Below are positions 36,236 through 44,611 of a stretch of DNA of 64,000 bases, piece by piece. The notes beneath the pieces were generated by a model that saw nothing but the letters and a program-made list of their open reading frames with translations, had not been told where the DNA came from and made no database searches. Position 1 is the first letter of the stretch. Every line of letters starts with the position of its first letter. Source of the stretch: Enterobacter sp. 638 (GTDB taxonomy: Bacteria > Pseudomonadota > Gammaproteobacteria > Enterobacterales > Enterobacteriaceae); NCBI RefSeq assembly GCF_000016325.1, contig NC_009436.1, positions 62,001 to 126,000 on the forward strand, written 5' to 3'. The position numbers were made by a program, and so were the translations under genes.

Positions 36236-36261
36236 TTCAACATCCCTTATGTTTATAAAAA

Positions 36262-36810
36262 CTACAGGCGGTTAATCTGAATAGTCAGCGCACCCTGAAC
36301 AGCACCAGCAGTGGCTTCCTGGCCGTCAAGCTTAACCAGATCCAGACCCAGGTGGTTGACTGCTGGTGCAGCAGCGGCAATCATCGTGTCCTGATTGATG
36401 ACCAAAGGGGCACCAGTAGCTGAGTAAAGAGCAATGCCGACACCCTTCGCCCCATCCGTTCCTACGTTGGTATTCGCAAGTGTTGTACCGGTTGCGTTGT
36501 CAGCTGCGCCAAGGAACGAATAAGCAATTTTGCCTTGCCCAGCCATGGTGGTACATTCTTCGTCGCCAGCCAGGCTGATTTCAACAGTCTGAATTCCGTT
36601 TCTTGCGGTTTGGCTTGGTGTTGGTAATTTATCAATGTCACCCTGCAAAGTAACAACGGATGAACCCAATTTAACGGAGCAAGAGAACTCATGCGTGACG
36701 GAGCCGCTAACACTTAATGTTGCTGAAACATCATTAGGATTAACGTCTGCATGTGCTGCGCCAACCATAAACAGCGTAGAAATTGCCAGGCCTAAGAATG
36801 ACTTGTTCAT
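36262..36810 (-). CDS. Fimbrial subunit, tandem copy 1
   Basis: A 182-residue pilin-like protein: signal MNKSFLGLAISTLFMVGAAH, mature NPNDVSATLSVSGSVTHEFS with Cys at EFSCSVKL and DEECTTMAG, then ATGTTLANTNVGTDGAKGVG and end GALTIQINRL. It is closer to copy 9 than to the central copies, so two pilin types bracket the array. It lies 82 nt after the adhesin-like gene. Confidence 0.86.
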   Translation of the reverse strand: MNKSFLGLAISTLFMVGAAHADVNPNDVSATLSVSGSVTHEFSCSVKLGSSVVTLQGDIDKLPTPSQTARNGIQTVEISLAGDEECTTMAGQGKIAYSFLGAADNATGTTLANTNVGTDGAKGVGIALYSATGAPLVINQDTMIAAAAPAVNHLGLDLVKLDGQEATAGAVQGALTIQINRL

Positions 36811-36892
36811 GAAAATATCCTTATAGTGAATTTAATGAAATAGGCGAAGCGTACTCACACAATGCGATTACGCTTCCTTATTTCTTGCGTGG

Positions 36893-37858
36893 TTAAAGAT
36901 AGTTAATACGTAATGTTATTTGCGTCTTGACGTTGCCTTGAGAAATCTTCTCGTTTAAACGCGCATAACGAACGCTAATTGGTAATGCAAAATTACTTTG
37001 GTTCGGTAATGCAATTTCAACCGGGGTACCGGGAGTTAACGTGCTGCCGTTATAGAGCATTTCTACGCCAACACCGGTCGCGGGATTATCCTTGGCAATG
37101 TTATTAAATACAGACGGTAAGTCGGAATTATTATTGCCTTCAATATTAATGCTTGCGCGTTGAGTGTTGAGGCACAGTAGATTTATATTGGCCGGATAGG
37201 CGACTGATTTTTTCTGCTTATCAATGGTTGCTGCATCAATGGGCGGCAAGTCCACCTGGGGATTAACCATCTCGATAGAACAATGGGATTTTACCGGCAG
37301 TATTTTCAGCGCCAGATTCACCACCAGTGAATTATCATTGAGAGAAAGTAATGACGGCAATTGCACATTGGCTATGCCGCTCTTAATGATTCCCGTTTTG
37401 ATCGCTTCCAGGCGTATTTTAATATCATCCGTTGTGATGGCATCTGCCGCGAGATCGCTCACCGGGCTGTTGAACGGCAGAACCCACTCTTTATGCGGAT
37501 GATTCGGTTTGTCGAAGATCAGCGTAATACGCAGGCCAAGCCCAACGGAAGGGGTATTAAACACACCCGAGCCTGACTGCGTCGTGGTCATGCGACCCGC
37601 GAGCGTCTTTCTGACTTTATTTACGCATTCATTCGAAATGAGATGATGCGAACCGGTTAATTGTGCAAGCGATGCCTCTTTCTTATATAAAACGGTGCCC
37701 GTAGCGGCCGTTGCGCTTTGTGCGGGCAACTGAATAACTAAAGGAATCGTTAAGTTGCTTGCTTCAATAGGGGCCTGAAGGGCACACGCGCCCGCCAACG
37801 CATTGAACGTCACGCCTTGTAGTACTGCGACAAAGACCAGAGAAATGAGCTTTTTCAT
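36893..37858 (-). CDS. Fimbrial tip adhesin-like protein
   Basis: A 321-residue secreted protein with signal peptide (to about residue 22, FNALAG). It is twice the length of a pilin, implying an N-terminal lectin-like or receptor-binding domain (residues 25-195) and a C-terminal pilin domain (residues 195-321; HCSIEMVNPQVDLPPID, LCLNTQRASINIEG, NIAKDNPATGVGVEMLYNG, end VKTQITLRINYL). It follows the usher by 4 nt. That place and architecture fit a tip adhesin. The receptor cannot be predicted. Confidence 0.82.
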   Translation of the reverse strand: MKKLISLVFVAVLQGVTFNALAGACALQAPIEASNLTIPLVIQLPAQSATAATGTVLYKKEASLAQLTGSHHLISNECVNKVRKTLAGRMTTTQSGSGVFNTPSVGLGLRITLIFDKPNHPHKEWVLPFNSPVSDLAADAITTDDIKIRLEAIKTGIIKSGIANVQLPSLLSLNDNSLVVNLALKILPVKSHCSIEMVNPQVDLPPIDAATIDKQKKSVAYPANINLLCLNTQRASINIEGNNNSDLPSVFNNIAKDNPATGVGVEMLYNGSTLTPGTPVEIALPNQSNFALPISVRYARLNEKISQGNVKTQITLRINYL

Positions 37859-37862
37859 CGTA

Positions 37863-40319
37863 TTAATGACATTCCAGTGAAAGTAATGTTATTGGCAGCG
37901 CTTTATCCTGCGTGTCTATTTCAAACGGAACGGAACAGGTCTGCTTATCACCCCATTTGAAACTGACAACGCCTTTCTCAGGGGCGGCGTTGACATACAC
38001 CTGACCCTGATCGCCCACGTAATAGACGCTGTCACTGCCTTCAATACGTGCCCGTGCGCCAAACGGCAGGAATTCGCCGTTGTGTTTAACCGTCATCACA
38101 ACTTTGCGACCGATAATCGCGGTGAACTGCGCAAGCACAACGGCGTCTTTGGTTGGGGTGACTTGCGTCGACGTACTGGCAAAGTCGACACTTTTGCTGG
38201 CACGCGTATCGATATTCAGCGGGTTGCGATGATATGTGCGCAGATCGGGAACAATCGCGTATCCGCGTGAGTCGGTCATCGTGTTCTGCCCGCCATCGAG
38301 CGTGACGTCCGGCGCGCCAGGAATCGCAACCAGCGCCATGCTGCCATTGGAATAACGCCCGGCGGTGATACCGTGGCGGTGAGCCACCAAATTACCGGAC
38401 GCGTTCCACGAGACCGACTGGTGGTCATCACCATTCCAGGTCACATCGAGATCGCCGTAGCGACCTTGATAGTTCATGCCCGCAGAAGCGCTTTGCGTGG
38501 CAGACTGATCTTTTTGCGCAGAATAGGAGAGCTGGGTATTCCAGTTCAGATCCTGGCGATCGCCCACTTTTCCGCTCACCCCAAGCTGATTCGAGATATC
38601 ACCTTCAAGCGCTGACATCGTGGTCAGGCTGACCATCGGCTGCGCTTTTGGGAATAACTCGCTGAAAGGAACGGACAGGGTCAGTGAGAGCTGTTTATCC
38701 CATTTGGCCACACTGTCATCACGCGTCATGCTGTACGCAAGGGAGAAACTGGCTATTTTGAACGCGCCATTCCAGCCCAACTGCCACATTCGGGACACCG
38801 TGTTGTCGAGATTCTCCGAACGGCTAAGCGTGGCGAAGAAACTGTGCTCATCGTTCACCGACTGGTTGACCGTCAGGTTGTATTCGCGGCGTTTATTCGA
38901 ATCTCTAAACTCTTCACCAGAGTTAGCCCAGTCGCTGAATGACTGATACTTGTTCGCGTAAAAACGACTGTCCATCTGAATCTGAGTGTCCGATTCAGGA
39001 ATGCTGTTGCGGTAGGTGAGTCGAACCATCTCGCCTTCCGTTTTATCCATATTCTCGTGGCTGCCCTTACTTTTGGTCACATCGACCGCGACGCCGCCTG
39101 CACGCTGTAAGTCAAAGCCCAAGCCCAGACTGAACGCACGGAATTTCTCATGGAACTGGCTGCCGCCATAAAGGGTGGTGCTGAGCGGAAGACCCAATGA
39201 AAGTGTCGACTGTAAAACTTCGGGTTTTTTCTCAACGCCAGACGAACTCGATAAATATTTACCGGCGGAGACGCTGTATTTCAGCTGCCCTGCGCGAAGA
39301 AGCTGCGGCACGTTCGAGTAGGACACCGTGCTGTGCGTTTCGGAGCCATCGGCTTCGGTGATGGTGACGTCGAGTTTGCCGCCGTTTGAGACCGACGACA
39401 GATCGGTGATAACAAATGGCCCAGCAGGAACGGAACGCTGATAAATGACGTTGCCATTTTCTCTGACCGTGACACGCGCATTGCTCTTCGCAATTCCGCG
39501 AATCAATGGGGCAAAACCGGTTAGCTGGTCTGGCGTCATCTCATCGTCTGAGCTGAGTTGAACACCGCGGATAAGCAGGCTATCGAAAATGTCACCAGGC
39601 GTGCTGGCATCACCAATGGTTAACTCGCCTTTCAGCGGACGAATGGCGGTTTCAACATAATTGCTGATGTTCTGCCAGCCCTCTTCTTTACTGGCCGTGG
39701 CGTTATTACGATAGCGCCAGCGACCAATATTGATACCGTTGGTGAGGTTGGCATAAAGCGCATCAGTCGTTTCGCTGCTGTGCTTGATGTATTGCTGGCC
39801 AGAGAGCTGATACATGGTAATTAATGCCGGAATACCATCGTCCCACTCTTCGGGTGGTACACCTTGCAGCGAATCGTCATGTAAAACGGTCTGAGGCAGG
39901 GCAATTTCTAATTTAAGCTTAGAGAAGTCGAAGTTGGATTTTGCGCCAGGGATCTGTTCTTCAATAGAGACACATGCACCTTTCAGTGCGTTATCTTCGG
40001 CTCCAGATTTGAGTTTACTCATATCCACTCCAAGCTTTTTATATGTCTCGAATGAGAGGCAGGCAACAAGCTGCTTATCACTGTTTGCCTCAAATCGGAC
40101 ACTGCTGACCAATACACTTTTCCCATTCACATCAATATGAACGGAGTAGGTACCCGGAGGTTGAAAACCCTGGCTGAGAAGTGCGGTATCGTTAATTACC
40201 GCATTCCCATTAACTGACTGTAATAAACCTGGATCAAAATGTTCACCTGACCAGGCCGATTGAGAGCACACTGCTGAAACGGCAAAAGGCATCAACCATG
40301 TAAATTTAACGCAGCGCAT
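37863..40319 (-). CDS. Outer-membrane fimbrial usher
   Basis: An 818-residue FimD/PapC-family usher that assembles pilins across the outer membrane. Signal peptide (cleavage near SAWSG), N-terminal domain with FDPGLLQSVNG and the conserved Cys pair (ACLSFETYKKLGVD, LKGACVSIEEQ), a roughly 24-strand barrel with plug (RGIAKSNARVTVRENGNVIY, VPAGPFVITDLSS), and C-terminal domains (LPFGARARIEGSDSVYYVGD, CSVPFEI). The length is normal. It starts 16 nt after the chaperone gene. Confidence 0.95.
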   Translation of the reverse strand: MRCVKFTWLMPFAVSAVCSQSAWSGEHFDPGLLQSVNGNAVINDTALLSQGFQPPGTYSVHIDVNGKSVLVSSVRFEANSDKQLVACLSFETYKKLGVDMSKLKSGAEDNALKGACVSIEEQIPGAKSNFDFSKLKLEIALPQTVLHDDSLQGVPPEEWDDGIPALITMYQLSGQQYIKHSSETTDALYANLTNGINIGRWRYRNNATASKEEGWQNISNYVETAIRPLKGELTIGDASTPGDIFDSLLIRGVQLSSDDEMTPDQLTGFAPLIRGIAKSNARVTVRENGNVIYQRSVPAGPFVITDLSSVSNGGKLDVTITEADGSETHSTVSYSNVPQLLRAGQLKYSVSAGKYLSSSSGVEKKPEVLQSTLSLGLPLSTTLYGGSQFHEKFRAFSLGLGFDLQRAGGVAVDVTKSKGSHENMDKTEGEMVRLTYRNSIPESDTQIQMDSRFYANKYQSFSDWANSGEEFRDSNKRREYNLTVNQSVNDEHSFFATLSRSENLDNTVSRMWQLGWNGAFKIASFSLAYSMTRDDSVAKWDKQLSLTLSVPFSELFPKAQPMVSLTTMSALEGDISNQLGVSGKVGDRQDLNWNTQLSYSAQKDQSATQSASAGMNYQGRYGDLDVTWNGDDHQSVSWNASGNLVAHRHGITAGRYSNGSMALVAIPGAPDVTLDGGQNTMTDSRGYAIVPDLRTYHRNPLNIDTRASKSVDFASTSTQVTPTKDAVVLAQFTAIIGRKVVMTVKHNGEFLPFGARARIEGSDSVYYVGDQGQVYVNAAPEKGVVSFKWGDKQTCSVPFEIDTQDKALPITLLSLECH

Positions 40320-40335
40320 ACAACCAACTAATTAA

Positions 40336-41040
40336 TTAAAAACGCTGCGTAAAGGTATTAGACGCAATACCAAAGTCATTAAGCGCATTCCATTCAACAT
40401 TTGAACCAGCTGCGGGAGCGTGTTTCAGCTTAAATGATTTACTACCGAACGGCTGAATAACCGTATTATTATCCACAACAGAAACCGGTATCGTCTCTTT
40501 GTCGCAGACAATATTATTCAGCACTAAATAGAAGGGTGAATCATTTTTGGCTGTAATTGTGCTGCCTGATTGTGACCAGTGTAATTGCTTCATTGCATCA
40601 CCCTGATCGCCTTTCAGTCCCGCCGGTCGGAAAAAGAATTTAATACGATTGTTAATCGCCAGAACCATGCGGCTTTCAGCTTTAGATTCTTCATCATTAA
40701 GACCCGGCACGCCCTTAACGTCTAACCAGTAAAGACTTTCGCGGTCTTTCGGCAGGCCGTTACCTAAGTACATAATGCGAATAACGTTATCGCTGTGAGG
40801 CGCCAGGCGGAATAATGGCGGCGTCACGACAAACGGTAAATCTTTTTTGACCGTACTGTCACCCGCATCAAGCCATGACTGAATGAGATAGGCACGCTCT
40901 TCTGTACTGTGAATCGTCAGAGAAGCATCGCCTTCATTTTCTTTATAGACAAGGCGATCCACATTAAGGGTTAAAGAAGCATGAGATACACTTGACCATA
41001 AAAAAGTAGCCAGTATTGATGCGAGAATTGATTGTTTCAT
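40336..41040 (-). CDS. Periplasmic fimbrial chaperone
   Basis: A 234-residue PapD/FimC-family chaperone that caps pilins by donating a strand. Signal peptide (ends VSHA), the G1-like stretch PPLFRLAPHSDNVIRIMYLG, and NRIKFFFRPAGL with the Lys that binds the pilin C-terminus. Two Ig-like domains are visible. It lies 43 nt after the first pilin-like gene and just before the usher. Confidence 0.94.
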   Translation of the reverse strand: MKQSILASILATFLWSSVSHASLTLNVDRLVYKENEGDASLTIHSTEERAYLIQSWLDAGDSTVKKDLPFVVTPPLFRLAPHSDNVIRIMYLGNGLPKDRESLYWLDVKGVPGLNDEESKAESRMVLAINNRIKFFFRPAGLKGDQGDAMKQLHWSQSGSTITAKNDSPFYLVLNNIVCDKETIPVSVVDNNTVIQPFGSKSFKLKHAPAAGSNVEWNALNDFGIASNTFTQRF

Positions 41041-41083
41041 TTTTGACTCGGAATGCTTAATACAACATGATTGAATATAAGGC

Positions 41084-41614
41084 TTACAGGTTTTCTAACT
41101 GAACCGTTAATGATGACTGAACGTCACCCATGGTTGGGGTTTCACCCGTAAGTTTTACTAAGCGCATATAAATAGCGTAATTTCCATTGAAAACCGTCCA
41201 GGATGGAGCTAGCGTTTGGCTAAAGTCAATTGCGTGACCATAAGCATTATAGACCCCAACCCCTACGCCTTTTGCGGAAGTGTCAGCTGTTAAACTATTT
41301 AATAAGGTATTGCCTTCGGTTTTATCGGTATTACCGATAAACTTAAGGCCTGTGGTTTTACATTTATCGCCGACCATACGGATGCCAAGCGAATCAGTGT
41401 GGCTAACGTCTACGCTGTCACCACCTTGTGCAGGTAATGCGGAGACATTGACAGCTTTTAAGGCTAAGGCTGAAGAGCTTAATGATAATGCACAGGCAGA
41501 CTCTGTATTATTAACGGTACCATTAATCTGTAAATCTGCTGAAGTATCTTGCGCATAAGCAGATGCACAGCTTGATATGCAAATAGCGGCTAATAATGCT
41601 ATTCTTAGTTTCAT
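41084..41614 (-). CDS. Fimbrial subunit, first gene of the operon
   Basis: A 176-residue pilin-like protein with signal peptide (ends ASAYA). Cys at ESACALSLSSS and GDKCKTTGLKFIG, then KTEGNTLLNSLTADTSAKGV and end SLTVQLENL. It is divergent from the tandem copies. Being first and set before the chaperone, it may be the main or an anchor subunit. The AT-rich 218 bases upstream, up to the recG stop, should hold the operon promoter; no invertible element or clear operator was found. Confidence 0.86.
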   Translation of the reverse strand: MKLRIALLAAICISSCASAYAQDTSADLQINGTVNNTESACALSLSSSALALKAVNVSALPAQGGDSVDVSHTDSLGIRMVGDKCKTTGLKFIGNTDKTEGNTLLNSLTADTSAKGVGVGVYNAYGHAIDFSQTLAPSWTVFNGNYAIYMRLVKLTGETPTMGDVQSSLTVQLENL

Positions 41615-41832
41615 TGTTTAAATCCCTTTGATATTTGCTTACTGAAAACACAGAAAACAACCGGTATTAAGAGTAGCTTAGGGAATTACTAATTTGAACT
41701 TTTAAGAATTCCAAAATTATACTTACGTATACAACTAATTAATAATAAGAAAGATATGGTTTATTATTATTTAAAATCAATTAATTATTGGATTGGGTAA
41801 TCTTTTTACGGGCGGGAATGTCGGCATAACCA

Positions 41833-43914
41833 TCAAGCATTGGAGTAGCGTTCAGTCTCTGGCATCCAGCGTTCAATCAAAGCAGTCGCCTGTTGGGGGT
41901 AGCGTTCATGAATGTGTCGCGCCAGCCGCTGAACTTCCGGAATCATTGCCTGATCGCGTAATAAGTCCGCGACTTTGAATTCTGCGTTACCGGTCTGGCG
42001 CGTCCCCAGCAGTTCGCCTGGACCCCGTATTTCCAGGTCCTTTTGGGCAATAACGAAACCGTCGTTGCTGTCACGTAACACTTGCAGACGCATTTGCGCA
42101 GTTTTGGAGAGGGGAGATTTGAAGAGCAGTACACAGTGTGAGGCTACCGCACCACGTCCGACACGACCCCGAAGCTGATGAAGTTGCGCAAGGCCCAATC
42201 GTTCCGGGTTTTCAATAATCATCAGGCTGGCATTGGGGACATCCACCCCCACTTCAATCACCGTGGTTGCAATCAGTAAATGCAATTCGCCCTGCTTAAA
42301 GCGCTGCATCACCTGCTGTTTATCAGCCGATTTCATACGACCATGCACTAGCCCGATCTGGAGTTCAGGTAGCGCCAGCTTCAGATCTTCCCACGTGACT
42401 TCTGCCGCCTGGGCTTCAAGCAGTTCTGACTCTTCAATTAATGTGCACACCCAGTAAGCCTGGCGGCCTTCCTGGGTACAGGCGTTGCGTACACGGTCGA
42501 TAATATCGCTGCGACGGGTGTCAGGGATGGCCACCGTCGTGACTGGCGTACGGCCAGGTGGCAATTCGTCAATCGTCGAGGTATCCAGATCGGCGTAGGC
42601 AGTCATCGCCAGCGTGCGCGGGATCGGGGTGGCGGTCATGATCAACTGGTGTGGGTGAAACCCCTGCTGCAGCCCTTTTTCCCAGAGCGCCAGACGTTGA
42701 TGGACACCAAAGCGGTGTTGTTCGTCAATAATGACCAGAGCAAGACCCTTAAACTTCACCTGCTCCTGGAAAATAGCGTGAGTCCCGACGATCATTTGCA
42801 CCAAGCCGCTGGCAATCGCTTCTTGCTGTGCGATTCGCGCTTTGCCCTTTTGTTTACCGGCCAGCCAGCCAACTTCTACGCCAAGTGGCGCAAACCAGCT
42901 ACGAAAGTTGTTGGCATGCTGTTCGGCGAGCAGCTCCGTCGGTGCCATCAATGCCACCTGTTTGCCGTGTGCGATTGCGCGTAAGGCAGCCAGGGCGGCA
43001 ACCAGCGTTTTACCGGAACCCACATCACCCTGCACCAGGCGCATCATGGGTACATCTTGCGCCAAATCATGCTCAATTTCGGCTGTGACGCGTGCTTGCG
43101 CATGGGTGGGTTTAAACGGCAGTGAGGCCAGCAGCTTATCTTTTAAATCATCACGGGCGGTGAGCGGCAACGCATGAAAACGTTGCGCGCCAGCGCGAAG
43201 CGCCAGCATGCTCAGGTTATGGGCCAGTAATTCTTCAAGGATAAGACGCCGTTGCGCCGGATGTTGACCACTTTCTAAATCACTGAGCTGCAAAGAGGGA
43301 GGCGGACGGTGCAGGGTACGAATCGCTTCAGGCAGGCTCATCATTCCTTGCGCCAACTCAGGCGGCAGCAATTCGGTAATAGCGCAGGTATCAAGCAGTT
43401 CAAGGGCTTGATCGGTTAGTTTGCGCAGCGTTGCTTGCTTGATACCTTCGGTTGTCGGATAAACCGGCGTTAACGTTTCTTGTAATTCAGGAGTGGAGAG
43501 ATCGCCCTGCACGCGATATTCCGGGTGGATCATCTCCGCGCCGAATTTACCGCGTTTTGCTTCGCCGTAGGCCAGTACTCGTCTTCCTGCAGCAAGACCG
43601 TTTTTCATTGCCGCACTGAAATTGAAAAAGCGCAGGGTGAGGATGCCGGAGCCATCGCTGATCTGGCAGGTCATCATTCGACGACCGCCAAAGGTGACGT
43701 TGCAGTTCAGGATTTCACCTTCAACCGTGGCATAAATACCGGGAAGGAGATCGCCGATGGCATAAAGCTGAGTGCGGTCTTCGTAACGTAAAGGGAGGTG
43801 AAGCAGGAGATCTTGTACGGTGTGCAGGCCGATTTTTGCGAGTTTGCTACTTTGCGCCGCGCCAACACCCGTCAGTGAATTTAGCGGGATAGCGTCCAGC
43901 AGGCGGCCCTTCAT
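41833..43914 (-). CDS. recG: ATP-dependent DNA helicase RecG
   Basis: A 693-residue helicase that remodels stalled forks and Holliday junctions. Wedge (OB) domain at residues 50-150, Walker A GDVGSGKT, the DEQH box (VIIDEQHRFGVHQR), TATPIPRTLAMT, and the last helicase motif LHQLRGRVGRG followed by the TRG region. Length equals E. coli RecG. It starts 3 nt after the trmH stop, in one operon with trmH and spoT. Confidence 0.97.
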   Translation of the reverse strand: MKGRLLDAIPLNSLTGVGAAQSSKLAKIGLHTVQDLLLHLPLRYEDRTQLYAIGDLLPGIYATVEGEILNCNVTFGGRRMMTCQISDGSGILTLRFFNFSAAMKNGLAAGRRVLAYGEAKRGKFGAEMIHPEYRVQGDLSTPELQETLTPVYPTTEGIKQATLRKLTDQALELLDTCAITELLPPELAQGMMSLPEAIRTLHRPPPSLQLSDLESGQHPAQRRLILEELLAHNLSMLALRAGAQRFHALPLTARDDLKDKLLASLPFKPTHAQARVTAEIEHDLAQDVPMMRLVQGDVGSGKTLVAALAALRAIAHGKQVALMAPTELLAEQHANNFRSWFAPLGVEVGWLAGKQKGKARIAQQEAIASGLVQMIVGTHAIFQEQVKFKGLALVIIDEQHRFGVHQRLALWEKGLQQGFHPHQLIMTATPIPRTLAMTAYADLDTSTIDELPPGRTPVTTVAIPDTRRSDIIDRVRNACTQEGRQAYWVCTLIEESELLEAQAAEVTWEDLKLALPELQIGLVHGRMKSADKQQVMQRFKQGELHLLIATTVIEVGVDVPNASLMIIENPERLGLAQLHQLRGRVGRGAVASHCVLLFKSPLSKTAQMRLQVLRDSNDGFVIAQKDLEIRGPGELLGTRQTGNAEFKVADLLRDQAMIPEVQRLARHIHERYPQQATALIERWMPETERYSNA

Positions 43915-43917
43915 GAT

Positions 43918-44607
43918 TTATCCTGCGTACTGCATTGTGGACCACCACTCAGCATCAACTTCGATTTCGCCCTGCGCGTTAACGTGGGGGTAGGGCAATT
44001 GCTTTTGCTTTGCTACGCGGGCGAGCACCGGATATCCGCCTTCAAACAACAATCGCTGCTGTTCTTCTTCTGGCAGCATGCTGTTTTTGCGTTCGTACAT
44101 GCCTGCATTCTGACGTTGGCGCTGCGCCTCATAAAGGATTAACGCAGAAGCAACAGAGACATTCAGAGACTGAACCATGCCGATCATCGGGATAATGATG
44201 TCGCGATCGGCGAGATCCAGCGCTTCCTGGGTGATCCCGGTTTTCTCTTGTCCCATCAAAATACAGGTCGGGCGGGTGTAATCGATCTCACGAAAATCAA
44301 CCGCTTTATCAGAAAGATGGGTGGCCAGGATTTGCATTCCGGAGGCTTTCAACTGCGCGACAGCCTCTGAAATCGTCGGGTGCGTTTTGACCGTCACCCA
44401 ACTGTTGCTGCCGGCTGCACTGGACGCCATGGTACGCAGGCGATTGCCTGGCCAGACCGCGTGTACTTCATGTACACCCACGGCATCAGCGGTACGGACA
44501 ATGGCAGAAACGTTATGAGGTTTATGGACCTGCTCCATACAGACCGTCAGATCGGGCTGACGTCTGGCGAGCATTTCGCAGATACGAGCATAACGCTGTG
44601 CATTCAT
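43918..44607 (-). CDS. trmH: tRNA (guanosine-18-2'-O)-methyltransferase
   Basis: A 229-residue SPOUT-family enzyme that methylates the ribose of G18 in tRNA. The Met at 44607 (MNAQRYARICEMLARRQPDL) matches E. coli TrmH and lies 4 nt after the spoT stop; the longer frame to 44694 lies inside spoT. SPOUT motifs: NVSAIVRTADAVGVHEVHAV, CILMGQEKTGI and the knot signature IPMIGMVQSLNVSVASALI. Confidence 0.96.
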   Translation of the reverse strand: MNAQRYARICEMLARRQPDLTVCMEQVHKPHNVSAIVRTADAVGVHEVHAVWPGNRLRTMASSAAGSNSWVTVKTHPTISEAVAQLKASGMQILATHLSDKAVDFREIDYTRPTCILMGQEKTGITQEALDLADRDIIIPMIGMVQSLNVSVASALILYEAQRQRQNAGMYERKNSMLPEEEQQRLLFEGGYPVLARVAKQKQLPYPHVNAQGEIEVDAEWWSTMQYAG

Positions 44608-44611
44608 CAGA

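Noticed and set aside
41615..41832. Invertible fimbrial switch before the first pilin gene
   Set aside because: No clear pair of inverted repeats and no recombinase gene nearby.
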